DNA of 64,000 nucleotides from an uncultured Bacteroides sp. GTDB lineage: Bacteria; Bacteroidota; Bacteroidia; Bacteroidales; Bacteroidaceae. The DNA lies in assembly GCA_902492205.1 (NCBI GenBank), contig CABUKU010000002.1:62001-126000 (forward strand). Direction: 5' to 3'. The notes beneath the pieces are model-generated. The model did not search any database. It saw only the letters and a program-made list of their open reading frames with translations, and was not told where the DNA came from. The stretch's first letter is position 1, and every line of letters starts with the position of its first letter. A program made the position numbers and the translations under genes. Shown piece after piece: positions 24,423-33,353 of this stretch.

Positions 24423-26445
24423 ATTAACAGCAGATTATAGCCCAACGGGCGACCAGCCGGAAGCAATAGCTCAGCTGACGGAAGGAGTTCTTGAAGGAGT
24501 TCCCGCACAAACACTGCTTGGTGTAACGGGCTCGGGCAAGACTTTTACGATTGCAAATGTTATCAAGAATATAAATAAACCGACTCTTATCCTAAGTCAT
24601 AATAAGACACTTGCAGCTCAGCTTTACAGTGAATTTAAAAGCTTCTTTCCCAATAATGCAGTAGAATATTATGTATCTTATTACGATTACTACCAGCCGG
24701 AAGCCTATCTCCCGTCATCGGATACATACATCGAAAAAGACCTTGCTATCAATGAGGAAATAGACAAGCTTCGTTTGGCGGCAACTTCTTCTCTACTTTC
24801 CGGACGAAAAGATGTTATTGTTGTTTCATCCGTATCATGTATTTATGGTATGGGGAATCCATCAGACTTCTACAATAATGTAATAGATGTGCAACGGGGA
24901 CGAATGATTAACCGGAATGTTTTTCTTCGCAGATTGGTAGACAGTCTTTATACCCGTAACGACATTGATTTGAATCGTGGTAATTTCCGTGTTAAAGGCG
25001 ATACTGTGGACATTTATCTTGCTTACTCCGATCATATTCTCCGTGTTGTATTTTGGGGAGACGAAGTAGATGCTATTGAAGAAGTAGATCCAATTACAGG
25101 AGTGAAGATAGCAACGTTTGAAGATTACAAGATTTATCCCGCAAATCTTTTCATGACTACCAAAGAAAGTACCTTACGTGCTATCCATGAAATCGAAGAT
25201 GATTTGACTAAACAGGTAGCTTACTTTGAATCTATCGGGAAACCTTATGAAGCGAAGCGGTTGTATGAACGGGTAACTTATGATATGGAAATGTTGCGTG
25301 AACTCGGACATTGTTCGGGCATAGAAAACTATTCCCGTTATTTCGACGGTCGCGAACCGGGAACCCGTCCTTATTGCCTTCTCGACTTCTTTCCAGAAGA
25401 TTTCTTAATGGTCATAGATGAAAGCCACGTTAGTGTTCCCCAGATACGTGCCATGTATGGAGGAGATAAAGCCCGAAAAACAAATCTTGTAGAGTATGGT
25501 TTCCGCCTTCCTGCCGCTATGGATAACCGTCCGTTAAAATTTGAAGAATTTGAAGAAATGGTTCCTCAGACAATTTATGTAAGTGCCACTCCCGCCGATT
25601 ATGAACTGGTAAAAAGTGAAGGAATTGTAGTGGAACAGGTTATTCGTCCAACAGGTTTGCTTGATCCTATCATTGAAGTACGTCCAAGCATGAATCAAAT
25701 TGATGACCTGATGGAAGAAATCCAGTTGAGAATTGAGAAAGAAGAACGTGTATTGGTAACTACCCTCACCAAACGTATGGCAGAAGAACTGACCGATTAT
25801 CTTTTACGTAACGATATAAGATGCAACTATATTCACAGTGATGTAGATACGTTAGAACGTGTAAAAATAATGGATGAACTTCGTCAAGGTATCTATGATG
25901 TGCTTATCGGTGTCAATTTGCTTCGTGAAGGTCTTGACTTACCCGAAGTTTCTTTGGTAGCTATCCTTGATGCTGATAAGGAAGGATTCCTTCGCTCCCA
26001 TCGTTCGTTAACTCAAACAGCCGGACGCGCAGCAAGAAATATTAATGGGAAAGTAATTATGTATGCTGATAAAATAACAGAAAGCATGCAAAAAACTATT
26101 GATGAAACGAACCGACGACGCGAAAAGCAGCTTGCTTACAACGAAGAAAACGGAATCACTCCTAAACAAATTCAGAAAGCACGCAATATGGTTCTCATTG
26201 GTGGAGGAAATGAAGAAGAAGTCAAGAAAGTCTCCAAAGCATACATAGAACCGGCAAGTTCAAATATTGCAGCCGATCCGATTGTACAATATATGAGTAA
26301 AGGACAATTGGAAAAAAGCATTGAAAAAACAAGAAAGCAAATGTATGAAGCAGCCAAGAAACTTGAATTCGTTGAAGCAGCCCAGTATAGAGATGAACTT
26401 ATAAAGATGGAAGATTTGCTAAAAGAAAAATGGCCGGAGGTATAA
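24412..26445 (+). CDS. uvrB: UvrB, excinuclease ABC subunit B
   Basis: 677 residues, full length. Helicase-like damage-verification subunit that receives DNA from UvrA and loads UvrC. Visible features: Walker A LGVTGSGKTFTIAN near residue 40; beta-hairpin YYVSYYDYYQPEAYLPSSDT; motif II VIDESHV; motif VI QTAGRAARN; and a C-terminal UVR domain (IEKTRKQMYEAAKKLEFVEA) that contacts UvrC. The start lies 11 bases inside the preceding gene, and no separate promoter is visible. Confidence 0.97.
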   Translation: MNFELTADYSPTGDQPEAIAQLTEGVLEGVPAQTLLGVTGSGKTFTIANVIKNINKPTLILSHNKTLAAQLYSEFKSFFPNNAVEYYVSYYDYYQPEAYLPSSDTYIEKDLAINEEIDKLRLAATSSLLSGRKDVIVVSSVSCIYGMGNPSDFYNNVIDVQRGRMINRNVFLRRLVDSLYTRNDIDLNRGNFRVKGDTVDIYLAYSDHILRVVFWGDEVDAIEEVDPITGVKIATFEDYKIYPANLFMTTKESTLRAIHEIEDDLTKQVAYFESIGKPYEAKRLYERVTYDMEMLRELGHCSGIENYSRYFDGREPGTRPYCLLDFFPEDFLMVIDESHVSVPQIRAMYGGDKARKTNLVEYGFRLPAAMDNRPLKFEEFEEMVPQTIYVSATPADYELVKSEGIVVEQVIRPTGLLDPIIEVRPSMNQIDDLMEEIQLRIEKEERVLVTTLTKRMAEELTDYLLRNDIRCNYIHSDVDTLERVKIMDELRQGIYDVLIGVNLLREGLDLPEVSLVAILDADKEGFLRSHRSLTQTAGRAARNINGKVIMYADKITESMQKTIDETNRRREKQLAYNEENGITPKQIQKARNMVLIGGGNEEEVKKVSKAYIEPASSNIAADPIVQYMSKGQLEKSIEKTRKQMYEAAKKLEFVEAAQYRDELIKMEDLLKEKWPEV

Positions 26446-26449
26446 AGTA

Positions 26450-26475
26450 AAAGGGGACTTAAAAAAGCCCCCTTT
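26450..26475. terminator. Terminator after uvrB
   Basis: Arms AAAGGGG and CCCCTTT around an A-rich loop, followed by TATATTTTTG. It sits between convergent genes and may serve both. Confidence 0.6.
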
Positions 26476-26485
26476 ATATTTTTGA

Positions 26486-26857
26486 TTAATTTGTTCCTTC
26501 TTTAACCCCTTCTGCCCAACTTCCGCTCTGTTCTTCCATTTCCTTAAAAGTATTCTTCACATTTTCCTTCACTTTATTCACCTTGCTTTTTAATTGTAAA
26601 GTAGCAAACATACTTTTTAATTTGGTAACCTCTGCTTTCTCGGCATCGGTAAAGTCCTTATTGAACTTTTCATCGAATGTAGCAGTATATTCATCATACT
26701 TCGCATTGATTTTTGCCCAGTCTTCCTCTGTATAGTTCTGGCAATTGTCTTTTACATTCTCAACAAAGTCCTTAAAATTCGATAAATAAGATGTCTTGCT
26801 CGGACTGCAAGCTGTAAAAAGCAACACACCCAATAATAGTGATAATACTGTCTTCAT
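26486..26857 (-). CDS. Small lipoprotein, DUF6565-like
   Basis: 123 residues from the ATG at 26857 (MKTVLSLLLGVLLFTACSPS, lipid on Cys17); the longer frame from 26896 would overlap yigZ and spoil the leader. The mature part is a charged alpha-helical protein (KDFVENVKDNCQNYTEEDWAK, NKDFTDAEKAEVTKLKSMF) similar in style to the DUF6565 lipoproteins of Bacteroides. Function unknown. It follows yigZ by 22 bases and is probably co-transcribed with it. Confidence 0.65.
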   Translation of the reverse strand: MKTVLSLLLGVLLFTACSPSKTSYLSNFKDFVENVKDNCQNYTEEDWAKINAKYDEYTATFDEKFNKDFTDAEKAEVTKLKSMFATLQLKSKVNKVKENVKNTFKEMEEQSGSWAEGVKEGTN

Positions 26858-26879
26858 AATGATATTCTTTTTTTTATAA

Positions 26880-27488
26880 TTACTCTTCTTTCTCAATAAT
26901 CCGGGCAGTCTCTACTTTCTCTAAGCGGGAACGTAGTTTATCCATCATCGACTTCCTGATCCTGAGAGTAATTAAACAATCCATATCATAAGATTGTTCG
27001 AGGATTTCCGGTTCCTCTTCTTTAACAATCCTCATAATATCATTCATGAAAGGATATTCAAAACCTATAGTAATATCTTCGTCAACAGTTTTCTCTATAA
27101 TTTCGGCCATAGCAATAGCTTCAGCCGCAGCAGCACGGTAAGCAACTATCAGACCGCTTGTTCCTAATTTAATTCCTCCGAAATAACGAACAACTATTAT
27201 CAATATATCGGTTAACTCATTAGAATTAATTTGTCCCAAAATGGGCTTGCCTGCAGTGCTCGAAGGCTCTCCATTATCATTGGCACGAAAATCTTTACGC
27301 TCATGTCCCAGCATATATGCATAACAAACATGACGGGCATCATAATATTTCTTCTGATATTGTTCCAAATAAGATTTTATTTCCTCATGTGTCCGTACAG
27401 GCAAAGCAACAGCTATGAACTTACTCCGTTTCTCCGTGTAAATTCCTTCCGAAATATCTGTTATGGTTTTATATGTATCTTCTTTCAT
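26880..27488 (-). CDS. YigZ/IMPACT family protein
   Basis: 202 residues. The UPF0029 N-terminal domain is clear: KRSKFIAVALPVRTHEEIKS, DARHVCYAYMLG, DNGEPSSTAGKPILGQ, and VVRYFGGIKLGTSGLIVAYR. A DUF1949-type C-terminal domain follows. Eukaryotic IMPACT regulates translation; the bacterial role is unknown. The -7 box TATCTTTG ends five bases before the ATG, so the message appears to be leaderless or nearly so. Confidence 0.88.
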   Translation of the reverse strand: MKEDTYKTITDISEGIYTEKRSKFIAVALPVRTHEEIKSYLEQYQKKYYDARHVCYAYMLGHERKDFRANDNGEPSSTAGKPILGQINSNELTDILIIVVRYFGGIKLGTSGLIVAYRAAAAEAIAMAEIIEKTVDEDITIGFEYPFMNDIMRIVKEEEPEILEQSYDMDCLITLRIRKSMMDKLRSRLEKVETARIIEKEE

Positions 27489-27493
27489 ACTTG

Positions 27494-27501
27494 CAAAGAT
27501 A
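27494..27501 (-). promoter_or_regulatory. -7 box five bases from the yigZ start
   Basis: TATCTTTG on the minus strand, then CAAGT, then ATG at 27488. The predicted transcription start falls on or next to the start codon. Confidence 0.5.
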
Positions 27502-27507
27502 CAAAAA

Positions 27508-27539
27508 GCACAGATTATTCAAAAAAGAATAACCCGTGC
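27508..27539 (-). terminator. Terminator after DUF1015 gene
   Basis: Arms GCACAGATTATTC and GAATAACCCGTGC (11 of 13 pairs) around six A, followed on the minus strand by TTTTTGT. It overlaps the promoter region of yigZ. Confidence 0.75.
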
Positions 27540-27587
27540 CGTTTCTGTTTGTAAGATGTGAGGAAGTTAATAAAAAATATTTGTTTA

Positions 27588-28835
27588 TTATGATAACTTA
27601 TGTATCACCAATCCTGAGCGAAGTTTAGGTTCGAACCAAGTGGTCTTCGGTGGCATGATGTTTCCGGTATCGGCAATATCCATCAATTGTTTCATTGAAA
27701 CAGGATAAAGAGCCAATGCAACTTTCATTTCACCACTGTCCACACGCTTCTTTAATTCACCCAAACCTCTGATTCCACCAACGAAATCAATCCGTTTATC
27801 GGAACGTAAATCCTTTATTCCAAGGATTTGATCTAAAATAAGATTAGAGGAAATAGTCACATCCAATACACCGATAGGATCATTATCATCATAAGTACCT
27901 TGCTTAGCAGTGAGGCTGTACCATTTTCCGTTCAAATAGATTGAGAAGTTGTGAAGACCGTTAGGCTTATAGATAGTTAAACCTTTTTCTTCAACTATAA
28001 AATTCTTTTTTAACGCTTCAAGAAATTGTTCTTCCGACAAACCGTTCAAATCTTTCACAACGCGGTTATAATCAATAATAGTCAACTGATCGGCGGGGAA
28101 GCAAACTGCCATGAAGTAATTATATTCTTCATCCCCTTTGTGATTAGGATTTTGTTTGGCTTTCTCCGCCCCCACAAGAGCAGCAGCTGCCGAACGGTGA
28201 TGTCCGTCTGCAATATACAAAGCAGGCATTGCTGCAAATTGTTTGGTAATCGCTTCAATATCCTCTTCCTTGTCTATAATCCAGAATTGATGACCGAAAC
28301 CATCATCGGGAGCCACAAAGTCATAAACAGGCTTTTGAGAGGTGTATTTCTTTACGATAGCATCCAATTCTTTATTTTCAGGATAAGCAAAGAACACAGG
28401 TTCGATATTGGCATTATTCACACGTACATGCTTCATCCGGTCTTCTTCTTTATCCCGGCGTGTAAGTTCGTGCTTTTTAATTGTTCCGTTCATGTAATCA
28501 GGAACATATGCGCCTACTACCAAACCATATTGAGTTTTGCCATTCATGGTTTGAGCATATACATAGTATTGTTCCTTTTCATCCTGAACCAACCAACCTT
28601 TATCTTGGAACATCTGAAAGTTTTCCGCAGCTTTAGCATAAACTCTTTCATCATGTTCATCGGTTCCTATCGGAAAATCTATTTCGGGTTTAATGATGTG
28701 ATACAAAGATTTAGCGTTACCTTCCGCTTCTTTGCGTGCTTCTTCCGAATTAAGTACGTCATAAGGACGGGAAGCAACTTGTTCCACCATTGGTTGTGGC
28801 GGACGTATCCCTTTAAAAGGTTTTATTCTTGCCAT
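27588..28835 (-). CDS. DUF1015 protein of the serine operon
   Basis: 415 residues from the ATG at 28835 (MARIKPFKGIRPPQPMVEQV), the usual family start; the frame opens 11 codons earlier. DUF1015 hallmarks are RPYDVLNSEEAR near residue 21, IADGHHRSAAA near 210, and DPIGVLDVTISSNLILDQILGI. Biochemical function is not established, but the family is regularly downstream of serC-serA, as here, so a link to serine metabolism is inferred. A hairpin at 28863-28892 lies between it and serA. Confidence 0.88.
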   Translation of the reverse strand: MARIKPFKGIRPPQPMVEQVASRPYDVLNSEEARKEAEGNAKSLYHIIKPEIDFPIGTDEHDERVYAKAAENFQMFQDKGWLVQDEKEQYYVYAQTMNGKTQYGLVVGAYVPDYMNGTIKKHELTRRDKEEDRMKHVRVNNANIEPVFFAYPENKELDAIVKKYTSQKPVYDFVAPDDGFGHQFWIIDKEEDIEAITKQFAAMPALYIADGHHRSAAAALVGAEKAKQNPNHKGDEEYNYFMAVCFPADQLTIIDYNRVVKDLNGLSEEQFLEALKKNFIVEEKGLTIYKPNGLHNFSIYLNGKWYSLTAKQGTYDDNDPIGVLDVTISSNLILDQILGIKDLRSDKRIDFVGGIRGLGELKKRVDSGEMKVALALYPVSMKQLMDIADTGNIMPPKTTWFEPKLRSGLVIHKLS

Positions 28836-28862
28836 GGTATTAGTATTTAATTGATAATTAAA

Positions 28863-28892
28863 AGCCACAGACTAAGTACATAATCTGTGGCT
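28863..28892 (-). terminator. Hairpin between serA and DUF1015
   Basis: Arms AGCCACAGACT and AATCTGTGGCT (one mismatch) with an eight-base loop and TTTTAATT after it on the minus strand. It looks like a terminator or partial attenuator within the serC-serA-DUF1015 unit. Confidence 0.6.
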
Positions 28893-28918
28893 CAAATATA
28901 GTATTTATTTCTAATAAA

Positions 28919-29839
28919 TTACTTGTTTACACGGAATTTCTCACAACCGTCTTTAAAGAATCCGACGATTTGTTTGGCAGCAGCAATACCGGCATTTATA
29001 TTGGCTTCGGCAGTCTGTGCACCCATTTTCTTCGGAGTAGAGAAATAACGTCCGGCAAATTTGGATGCAAATTCATCATTAGCACCCGGCATAATATCTG
29101 TGATATATTTCAAGTCGGCACGTTCTTCCATTAATTTAATCAATTCGGCTTCATTGATAACTTCCTTACGGGCAGTATTTACAAGAATACCTCCTTTTGG
29201 CATTTTGTTTACCAAGGCATAATTGATTGAGTTCTTTGTTTCAGCCGTTGCAGGTATATGCAATGAAACGACATCGCAAGCAGAGTAAAGTTCATCTGCT
29301 GAAGAAACAGCTTTTACACCATCGGCTTCAATAGCTTCTTTGGGACAGAAAGCATCGAAAGCATAAATATCCATACCGAAACCTTTGGCAATACGGGCTA
29401 CATTACGTCCTACATTACCATAAGCGTGAATACCTAATTTCTTTCCTTTCAATTCCGTGCCCGAAGTTCCGTTATAAAAGTTACGGACAGCATACACCAA
29501 AAGACCAAAAACCAATTCGGCAACGGCATTTGAGTTTTGTCCCGGAGTGTTCATTACACAAACACCTTTGGCAGTGGCGGCAGCAAGATCCACATTGTCG
29601 TATCCGGCACCGGCACGTACTACAATTTTCAAATCTTTTGCTGCATCAATAACTTCTGCATCAATAATATCACTACGGATAATAATTGCATTGGCGTCTT
29701 TAACCGCTTCAAGTAACTTTGCTTTTTCGCCATATTTTTCAAGCAGAACCAATTCATATCCTGCTGCTTCTATTTCTTTACGGATACCATCTACCGCAAC
29801 TTTGGCAAACGGCTTATCTGTTGCTACTAATATTTTCAT
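28919..29839 (-). CDS. serA: Short-form D-3-phosphoglycerate dehydrogenase
   Basis: 306 residues, without a C-terminal ACT regulatory domain, so probably not controlled allosterically by serine in the usual way. It oxidises 3-phosphoglycerate as the first step of serine synthesis. Domain order: substrate-binding N-terminus, NAD-binding Rossmann segment KKLGIHAYGNVGRNVARIA (an AYGNVG variant of GxGxxG), then the catalytic part with LHIPATAETKNSI and NTARKEVINEAEL. It lies 15 bases after serC. Confidence 0.9.
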   Translation of the reverse strand: MKILVATDKPFAKVAVDGIRKEIEAAGYELVLLEKYGEKAKLLEAVKDANAIIIRSDIIDAEVIDAAKDLKIVVRAGAGYDNVDLAAATAKGVCVMNTPGQNSNAVAELVFGLLVYAVRNFYNGTSGTELKGKKLGIHAYGNVGRNVARIAKGFGMDIYAFDAFCPKEAIEADGVKAVSSADELYSACDVVSLHIPATAETKNSINYALVNKMPKGGILVNTARKEVINEAELIKLMEERADLKYITDIMPGANDEFASKFAGRYFSTPKKMGAQTAEANINAGIAAAKQIVGFFKDGCEKFRVNK

Positions 29840-29854
29840 GGTTTTCGCGGAGTT

Positions 29855-30922
29855 TTAATGTAATTTTTCAAATTCCTGCATACAATCAACCAATGCTTGT
29901 ACACTTTCAATCGGCATAGCATTATAGCAAGATGCACGGAAACCGCCAACAGAACGGTGTCCTTTAATACCAACCATGCCTTTTTCTGTTGCGAATTTCA
30001 AGAAATCAGCTTCCAAATCTTTGTATTCGTCATTCATAACAAAACAAATGTTCATCAAAGAACGGTCTTCCTTGGCAGCAGTACCTTTAAAGAGTTTGTT
30101 ACGATCTATTTCACCATATAATAAATCAGCTCTTTTCTGCGCTCTCTTTTCCATTTCTTTCACTCCTCCTTGTTCTTTTACCCAACGAAGAGTTTGCAAT
30201 GCTGCATAAATAGGAACTACGGGAGGAGTATTGAACATGGAACCGTTATCTATATGGGTTTGATAATTCAACATGGTAGGGATATAACGTGAAACTTTAC
30301 CCAATGCATCATTCTTTACGATAACGAAAGTAACACCTGCCGGAGCAAGATTCTTTTGTGCACCACCATAAATACAGATATATTTGGAAACATCAAGAGG
30401 ACGTGAGAATATATCGGAAGACATATCGGCAATCACCGGAACCGGTGAATCCAATTCTTTACGTATTTCAGTACCATAGATTGTATTATTTGTTGTGATG
30501 TGGAAATAATCGGCATCGGCAGGAATAGTATAATCTTTTGGTATATATGTATAAGTAGCTTCGGCAGAAGATGCAACTTCAACAGTTTCACCAAATGCTT
30601 TAGCTTCTTTCATTGCTTTCTTAGCCCAAACACCAGTATTCAGATAAGCAGCTTTCTTTTCAAGGAAATTAAATGGAATCATACAGAATTCCAAGCTGGC
30701 ACCACCACCTAAGAAAAGAACGGAATAACCTTCCGGAATGTTAAGCAATTCTTTGAATAAAGCAACTGCTTCATCTACGACCGGCTGAAAATCTTTTGCA
30801 CGGTGACTGATCTCCATTAAAGAAAGTCCCGAACCGTTAAAATCCAATATAGCTTTTGCTGTGTTCTCAATTGTTGATTGAGGAAGAATCGACGGTCCGG
30901 CATTAAAATTATGCTTTTTCAT
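29855..30922 (-). CDS. serC: Phosphoserine aminotransferase
   Basis: 355 residues. PLP enzyme that converts 3-phosphohydroxypyruvate to phosphoserine. The opening KKHNFNAGPSILPQSTIE, the GGGASLEFCMIPFNFL substrate loop, the PLP-lysine region YGGAQKNLAPAGVTFV, and the end GHRSVGGFRASCYNAMPIESV are all typical. First gene of the serC-serA-DUF1015 unit. Confidence 0.95.
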   Translation of the reverse strand: MKKHNFNAGPSILPQSTIENTAKAILDFNGSGLSLMEISHRAKDFQPVVDEAVALFKELLNIPEGYSVLFLGGGASLEFCMIPFNFLEKKAAYLNTGVWAKKAMKEAKAFGETVEVASSAEATYTYIPKDYTIPADADYFHITTNNTIYGTEIRKELDSPVPVIADMSSDIFSRPLDVSKYICIYGGAQKNLAPAGVTFVIVKNDALGKVSRYIPTMLNYQTHIDNGSMFNTPPVVPIYAALQTLRWVKEQGGVKEMEKRAQKRADLLYGEIDRNKLFKGTAAKEDRSLMNICFVMNDEYKDLEADFLKFATEKGMVGIKGHRSVGGFRASCYNAMPIESVQALVDCMQEFEKLH

Positions 30923-31146
30923 GTGATGTTAGTTTAGAAAATTAATACAAAATTCATTTATTGGTGTCTTACGACATGGCGAAATTACGAATTATTTTCA
31001 GTAAAACAAATGTTTTCAAAAATATAATTCAGCATATTGAATAGTATTTCTTTCATTTTATTAATTATCACTACTTTATACTTTCATTTTGTCAACCATA
31101 CATTTCATTTGCGTGAATAAATATTCATTATAATTTCAATTAGTTA

Positions 31147-31154
31147 TATCTTTG
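31147..31154 (+). promoter_or_regulatory. -7 box upstream of the holin-like gene
   Basis: TATCTTTG matches TAnnTTTG, about 65 bases before the chosen ATG at 31219. It supports the start at 31219 over the upstream alternative at 31183 only weakly. Confidence 0.35.
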
Positions 31155-31218
31155 GAAGCAATAAACAAAAAAAACATGAATTGTGTTATTAGGAGTAACA
31201 TTCAAACAACATAAGATT

Positions 31219-31557
31219 ATGAAACTTTTGATTAATTTCCTTATTTCGAGTATAGTCATCTATCTGGCTATTGTCTTTTTGCCGGGGATAGATGCACACA
31301 GCACATTAACAGCCGCCGCAGTAGCAGGTATTTTAGGATTGGCTAACATCAGCATCAAGCCTTTTTTGATGCTATTCGATATTATTCCTACTCTATTCAC
31401 TATTGTTTTCGCCCTGTTTTTTATTAATGGCGCAATCGTGGTATTGGCAGATTGGATAATAGATGACTTTTCTACGGAAAATTTGTGGTATGTAATGTTA
31501 TTCAGTGCAGTTATATCCGTTCTTGATTGGTGCATTCATAAACTGATATGGAAATAA
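31219..31557 (+). CDS. Small membrane protein, phage-holin-4 (superfamily IV) like
   Basis: 112 residues from the ATG at 31219 (MKLLINFLISSIVIYLAIVF), which gives a clean first membrane segment; an upstream frame from 31183 adds 12 unlikely residues. Four hydrophobic segments are visible, with GLANISIKPFLMLFDIIPTLFT between the second and third as in the YvlD/phage_holin_4_2 family. These are chromosomal inner-membrane proteins of unknown role, despite the holin name. No phage genes are nearby. Confidence 0.75.
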   Translation: MKLLINFLISSIVIYLAIVFLPGIDAHSTLTAAAVAGILGLANISIKPFLMLFDIIPTLFTIVFALFFINGAIVVLADWIIDDFSTENLWYVMLFSAVISVLDWCIHKLIWK

Positions 31558-31934
31558 CCACAACAAAACAAAAGTTTTAAAAAGTTGCCGTCACCCGTCA
31601 CCAAATTACTGTAATGCTTTACTATAAGTGGTTTAAGGTATGACGCTAACTTTTTGTTTACCCTCACTTTTGCTTTTTGCCGTCACCCTTTTGATGATTT
31701 ATGCATCAAATGTCTTATAATATTTCACTTGCAGAACTAAAAAAAGTAGCAGTAAAAGGCATCAATCATTAAGGCATTTCCAATCCGTTCCTACTCTATG
31801 GCAAATCACTTGACAACTGTCACGCACTTACTTGACAGTTGTCAAGCGATTACTCGACAATTGTCAAGTGATCACGCGACAATTGTCAAAAGGTTAATTG
31901 TTCAGCATGGTCATATCTATATATGGGCAATAAC
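31558..31934. other. Intergenic region with array B and CGTCACC repeats
   Basis: Between the ends of two convergent genes. It holds a doubled CGTCACC at 31590-31602 (GCCGTCACCCGTCACC), a second GCCGTCACCC at 31679-31688, a small hairpin TTTGATG..CATCAAA near 31691-31711, and the 22-base array at 31810-31897. No reading frame looks coding and no terminator is evident. Confidence 0.7.
31810..31897. repeat. Array B: four tandem 22-base palindromic units
   Basis: Units begin at 31810, 31832, 31854 and 31876, an exact 22-base period with no spacers. Each unit opens with a palindrome of the type TTGACAATTGTCAA and ends with a variable ATTAC/ATCAC tail. It has the same period and unit number as array A, but an unrelated sequence. 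Confidence 0.85.
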
Positions 31935-33257
31935 CTATACCGCTTCCTCTATCTTTGTTTTGATTCCTTTAATCTTTTCACCATTTACCAAAGATAAAGT
32001 CTGTTTCAGCTTGCTCCGTTTGATAGCAGCAAAAGCATAATGGTCTTTTACATCAATCATGCCGATGTCTTCTTTTGCCAGATTGGCTTTTTTATAGAGG
32101 AAGCCCACAATATCTATTTTATTCAATTTATCTTTTTTGCCTTTACCTATATATATGGTAGCCCAAACAGGTTTGGACGGCTTCTTTATTGTTTCGGGAA
32201 GTTCGAACGTAGCAGGTTCTTCTGTTATATATTCCGGAACTCGTTCTTCGGGTCCCAAAACCAAATAAGCAGTTCCTTCGGCTTCCCAACGTGCAGTGCG
32301 CCCGTTGCGATGAGTGTATGCCTCTTCGTTGGAAGGAAGATGATAGTGTATGATGTGTTCTATATCGGGAATATCGAGTCCGCGCGCAGCAAGATCGGTC
32401 GAGACAAATACATGGCAGCTTCCATTGCGGAACTTATACAGAGCACGTTCACGGTCGGGTTGCTCCATGCCTCCATGGAAATATTCGTTATACAGTCCTT
32501 TTGAAGTAAGATACTTGCTTACACGCTCCACAGACTCGCGGTGATTGCAGAAAACTAAAGTAGACTCACTACCCAATGTGCATAGCAAACGGAACAGCGT
32601 TTCCAATTTATCTTTATCGGGAGAAAGAACTTTCATCAACTGCAAACGGGGAGATGCTTCATCAGGGTTAAGGAAGTTCAGTTTGATGGTTTTATTCAAT
32701 CCTGCAAATTCCGGTATTTCTTCTGCATCCGTAGCTGATATTAACGAACGACGTTCCAAGTCGGGCAATTGGCTGATGACAGTTGCCATTTCTTCATGAA
32801 AACCAAACTCCAGACATTTGTCGAACTCGTCAATAATTAAAGTTTTGACAGTGCTTGCATCAAAGTTCTGTTTTGAAAGATGATCGTTCATTCTTCCCGG
32901 TGTACCTATGATGACGGATGGTTGAACTCCCATCATCGTGCGATGTTCTTCCATTGCAGGGCGACCGCCATAACAACTGATTGCTTTAAACTCCGTGCCC
33001 ATTGCTTTAAACACATTCTCTATCTGCAAAGCCAGTTCACGGGATGGCACCAATACTACTGCCTGTACTCCTTTCACGTCGGGTTTTAAATCTGTCAGCA
33101 ACGGCAACAGATATGCCAAAGTCTTCCCTGAACCGGTTGGCGAGAGAAGGATTAAGTCTTTGCCTTCGGCATATGCACTGATAGCAGCTTCCTGCATGGG
33201 ATTTAGCTGCTCTATATTCAAACTCTTAAGAGCTTTATCTATTAATTCATTCTTCAT
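31935..33257 (-). CDS. DEAD-box RNA helicase with DbpA-like RNA-binding domain
   Basis: 440 residues. Helicase motifs in order: Q-motif LNPMQEAAI, motif I SPTGSGKT, Ia PSRELALQ, Ib GTPGRM, motif II DEFD (variant of DEAD), motif III SATDAEE, V STDLAARGLDIP, and VI HRNGRTAR (the usual last Gly is Ala). From about residue 365 a DbpA-type RNA-binding domain is recognisable (KKDKLNKIDIVGFLYKKANL, EDIGMIDVKDHYAFAAI). DbpA acts in 50S ribosome assembly; an equivalent role is inferred. The -7 box ends five bases before the ATG. Confidence 0.88.
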   Translation of the reverse strand: MKNELIDKALKSLNIEQLNPMQEAAISAYAEGKDLILLSPTGSGKTLAYLLPLLTDLKPDVKGVQAVVLVPSRELALQIENVFKAMGTEFKAISCYGGRPAMEEHRTMMGVQPSVIIGTPGRMNDHLSKQNFDASTVKTLIIDEFDKCLEFGFHEEMATVISQLPDLERRSLISATDAEEIPEFAGLNKTIKLNFLNPDEASPRLQLMKVLSPDKDKLETLFRLLCTLGSESTLVFCNHRESVERVSKYLTSKGLYNEYFHGGMEQPDRERALYKFRNGSCHVFVSTDLAARGLDIPDIEHIIHYHLPSNEEAYTHRNGRTARWEAEGTAYLVLGPEERVPEYITEEPATFELPETIKKPSKPVWATIYIGKGKKDKLNKIDIVGFLYKKANLAKEDIGMIDVKDHYAFAAIKRSKLKQTLSLVNGEKIKGIKTKIEEAV

Positions 33258-33262
33258 ATCTG

Positions 33263-33270
33263 CAAAAATA
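33263..33270 (-). promoter_or_regulatory. -7 box five bases from the helicase start
   Basis: TATTTTTG on the minus strand, then CAGAT, then ATG at 33257. Same geometry as yigZ. The Q-motif lies within the first 25 codons, so a later start is unlikely. Confidence 0.5.
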
Positions 33271-33298
33271 CTATATTCGATACTTATAATAAAACAAA

Positions 33299-33330
33299 AG
33301 CCGGAATAAGTGTTTAACTTATTCCGGCTT
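33299..33330 (-). terminator. Terminator of the nqr operon
   Basis: Perfect 14-base arms AAGCCGGAATAAGT / ACTTATTCCGGCTT with a four-base loop, followed on the minus strand by TTTTGTTTTATT. Confidence 0.85.
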
Positions 33331-33353
33331 ATTAACTTATAATTTATAAACGG

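Noticed and set aside
31219..31557. Prophage remnant at the holin-like gene
   Set aside because: No other phage genes or attachment sites are near, and this holin-4-like family is widespread on chromosomes outside phages.
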